IMG/VR virus record: IMGVR_UViG_3300028569_002568
Coordinates: 1 to 21,485 of that record
Strand: one strand, 5' to 3'
Source of the DNA: a virus
Length of the DNA stretch: 21,485 nucleotides
The notes under the pieces were generated by a model. It searched no databases, had not been told where the DNA came from, and worked only from the letters and a program-made list of their open reading frames with translations. Shown here in pieces: positions 20,732 through 21,485 of this stretch; within the stretch, counting starts at the first letter, position 1, and each line of letters opens with the position of its first letter. Both the position numbers and the translations under genes were made by a program.

Positions 20732-20956
20732 TCAAGCGGCCTTGGAGTGGGCCAGCTTCTGAATGAGGAGGGTATCCCCCGCAAACAGAGTGGTTTCCAA
20801 GTTCGCCTTCGCTCCACCGATCAGACCCTCGACATTGCTGGTGTCGAAGTTCAACACGGCGGCGTAGTTCGAGTTGGACAGGATCTGGCCGACGCTAGTG
20901 CCCTCGGGCACATCGACGGACAGAGTGTTCAACCCGCTTTTGAGCGTGATGGACAT
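20732..20956 (-). CDS. Ubiquitin-like protein (PRTRC protein C-like)
   Basis: This small beta-grasp protein is the predicted modifier of the pathway. I chose the ATG at 20956 because an AAAGGAAA ribosome site lies at the right distance, giving 74 aa. The frame stays open to an ATG at 21115 but adds a Ser/Thr/Pro/Ala-rich stretch with no family resemblance. The fold pattern is visible: two N-terminal strands (SITLKSGLNTLSVDVPEGT), the helix SVGQILSNSNY, then strands AVLNFDTSNVEGLIGG and TLFAGDTLLIQKL. This fits PRTRC protein C and other bacterial Ubl proteins. It ends KLAHSKAA, so there is no C-terminal Gly-Gly. It is the first gene of the module. Confidence 0.8.
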   Translation of the reverse strand: MSITLKSGLNTLSVDVPEGTSVGQILSNSNYAAVLNFDTSNVEGLIGGAKANLETTLFAGDTLLIQKLAHSKAA

Positions 20957-21152
20957 AACAGGCTTTCCTTTCTGTTGTTGCGCGTTAATGACTCGACGCG
21001 CGGCGAGTTGAGCCAGCGGGCTCGAAAGTGTTAAAAATGGGGGGGGGGTAGTAGATGCAGCGGCCTTGTCATTACGATCCGACGCTTGCGCCGCTTCCTT
21101 TTTTCCGGCGATCAACCCTTCTCGGAAGCGAACCGCTGCACCTACTAAATTA
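20957..21152. other. Leader region upstream of the Ubl gene
   Basis: This region lies between the Ubl start and the insertion sequence. On the leftward strand it has an open frame from 21115 joined to the Ubl gene, probably non-coding leader. It also holds a run of ten C residues (ten G at 21039-21048 on the given strand), where frame or length may vary. A short GAGCC-AGCG-GGCTC hairpin lies at 21010-21023, and the Ubl ribosome site is at its downstream end. I see no convincing -35/-10 pair. A promoter could lie here or have been displaced by the insertion. Confidence 0.4.
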
Positions 21153-21485
21153 GAGCCTGTCCGGAAAGTCCTCGATTTGGCAGGTGGTGATTTTTCCCAC
21201 CCAACAATTTTTTCACATCAGCACGGAAAAGCGCACTTTTTCTTGATCTGGGCTTTTTTCGGCTCGCAAAACCCTATTTTTGGGCGTGGACTCTCTTAAA
21301 CTTGTTTTTTTACGATTTTTCGATGGTTTTTTCAGACTTGAATCAGGCCGCCTTGCGTAGCGGCTCTTTTTCTGCGGCAGTCGATTGCATCATCCTTGCC
21401 ACCACGCGCAAATTGTGCGCCAAGACTGCCCATGACACTTGGAGTTGACGGCTTTCAAATCCCTTCGCTCGTGGAATTTCACCCA
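21153..21485 (-). mobile_element. Insertion sequence, terminal part
   Basis: The element contains the 3' end of a transposase gene, and the probable terminal inverted repeat starts near 21153 (GAGCCTGTCCGGAAAGTC). About 190 bp of AT-rich non-coding DNA separate the two. The other end lies outside the window, so neither the partner repeat nor the target duplication can be checked. The sequence CTAAATTAG at the junction could include a short target duplication. Transposase reading is leftward, towards the Ubl module, so read-through from the element could feed that module. Confidence 0.7.
21343..21485 (-). CDS. Transposase C-terminus, partial
   Basis: The last 46 codons are in the window and end at TGA (21343-21345). 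The sequence begins GEIPRAKGFESRQLQVSWAV and continues LAHNLRVVARMMQ before a charged tail ending PLRKAA. The LQVSWAVLAHNL helix pattern is typical of the C-terminal end of DDE transposases. I cannot assign the IS family from this fragment. The gene starts outside the window. Confidence 0.65.
   Translation of the reverse strand, partial: GEIPRAKGFESRQLQVSWAVLAHNLRVVARMMQSTAAEKEPLRKAA

Noticed and set aside
20957-21115. N-terminal extension of the Ubl protein to an ATG at 21115
   Set aside because: The added 53 residues are low-complexity and cross a ten-base homopolymer; a good ribosome site supports the ATG at 20956. A longer precursor is not formally excluded.

Overview
The window looks like part of a tailed-phage genome or prophage in a bacterium that cannot be named from sequence alone. 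The base composition is moderately GC-rich. Shine-Dalgarno signals are weak at many starts, and genes are packed with ATGA start/stop overlaps. The phage assignment rests on a terminase pair, an SNF2-type helicase, and a long array of 50-200 residue genes of phage type (DUF6378, DUF2958, MSYCRF-type and similar).

Layout: 1-2786 runs rightward and holds the packaging genes (5'-partial small terminase, GpA-type large terminase), then a 53-aa membrane protein and a DUF6378 protein. From 2783 to 20956 almost everything runs leftward as one dense cluster of small genes, and neighbours often share four bases. The one exception is a rightward HEYGH zinc-peptidase-like gene at 6870-7460. The left half (2.8-14.4 kb) carries the helicase, an HTH protein and many unknown small proteins. 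At 14.4-15.4 kb lies a protein whose C-terminus resembles the Cas12a anti-CRISPR AcrVA2. From 21153 to the window end is the terminal part of an insertion sequence, with its terminal repeat and the last 46 codons of the transposase.

The most striking content is the right-hand part of the leftward cluster (about 16.4-21.0 kb). It encodes a complete minimal ubiquitin-like pathway. In transcription order it has a 74-aa ubiquitin-like protein, an E2-like protein with a candidate catalytic Cys152, a 92-aa unknown, a ThiF/E1-like adenylating enzyme, an acidic 203-aa protein, a small membrane protein, and a JAB/JAMM peptidase with an exact HxHx7SxxD motif. Sizes and order of the Ubl, E2 and E1 match the PRTRC C, B and ThiF families, but no ParB or ParM partner is visible here. 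By analogy, E1 would activate the Ubl, E2 would transfer it, and the JAB enzyme would process or remove it. The Ubl has no C-terminal Gly-Gly, so its chemistry is an open question.

A palindrome of the form AGTCTTA-(3-4 nt)-TAAGACT occurs five times. Four copies lie in the 13-21 kb cluster at gene junctions or directly at start codons. One copy lies inside the small terminase reading frame. It could act as a translational hairpin, an operator, or a REP-like element. Four short genes (11758-11919, 11948-12121, 15386-15562, 15564-15734) were read directly from the leftward strand; their exact stop/start overlaps with neighbours support them.
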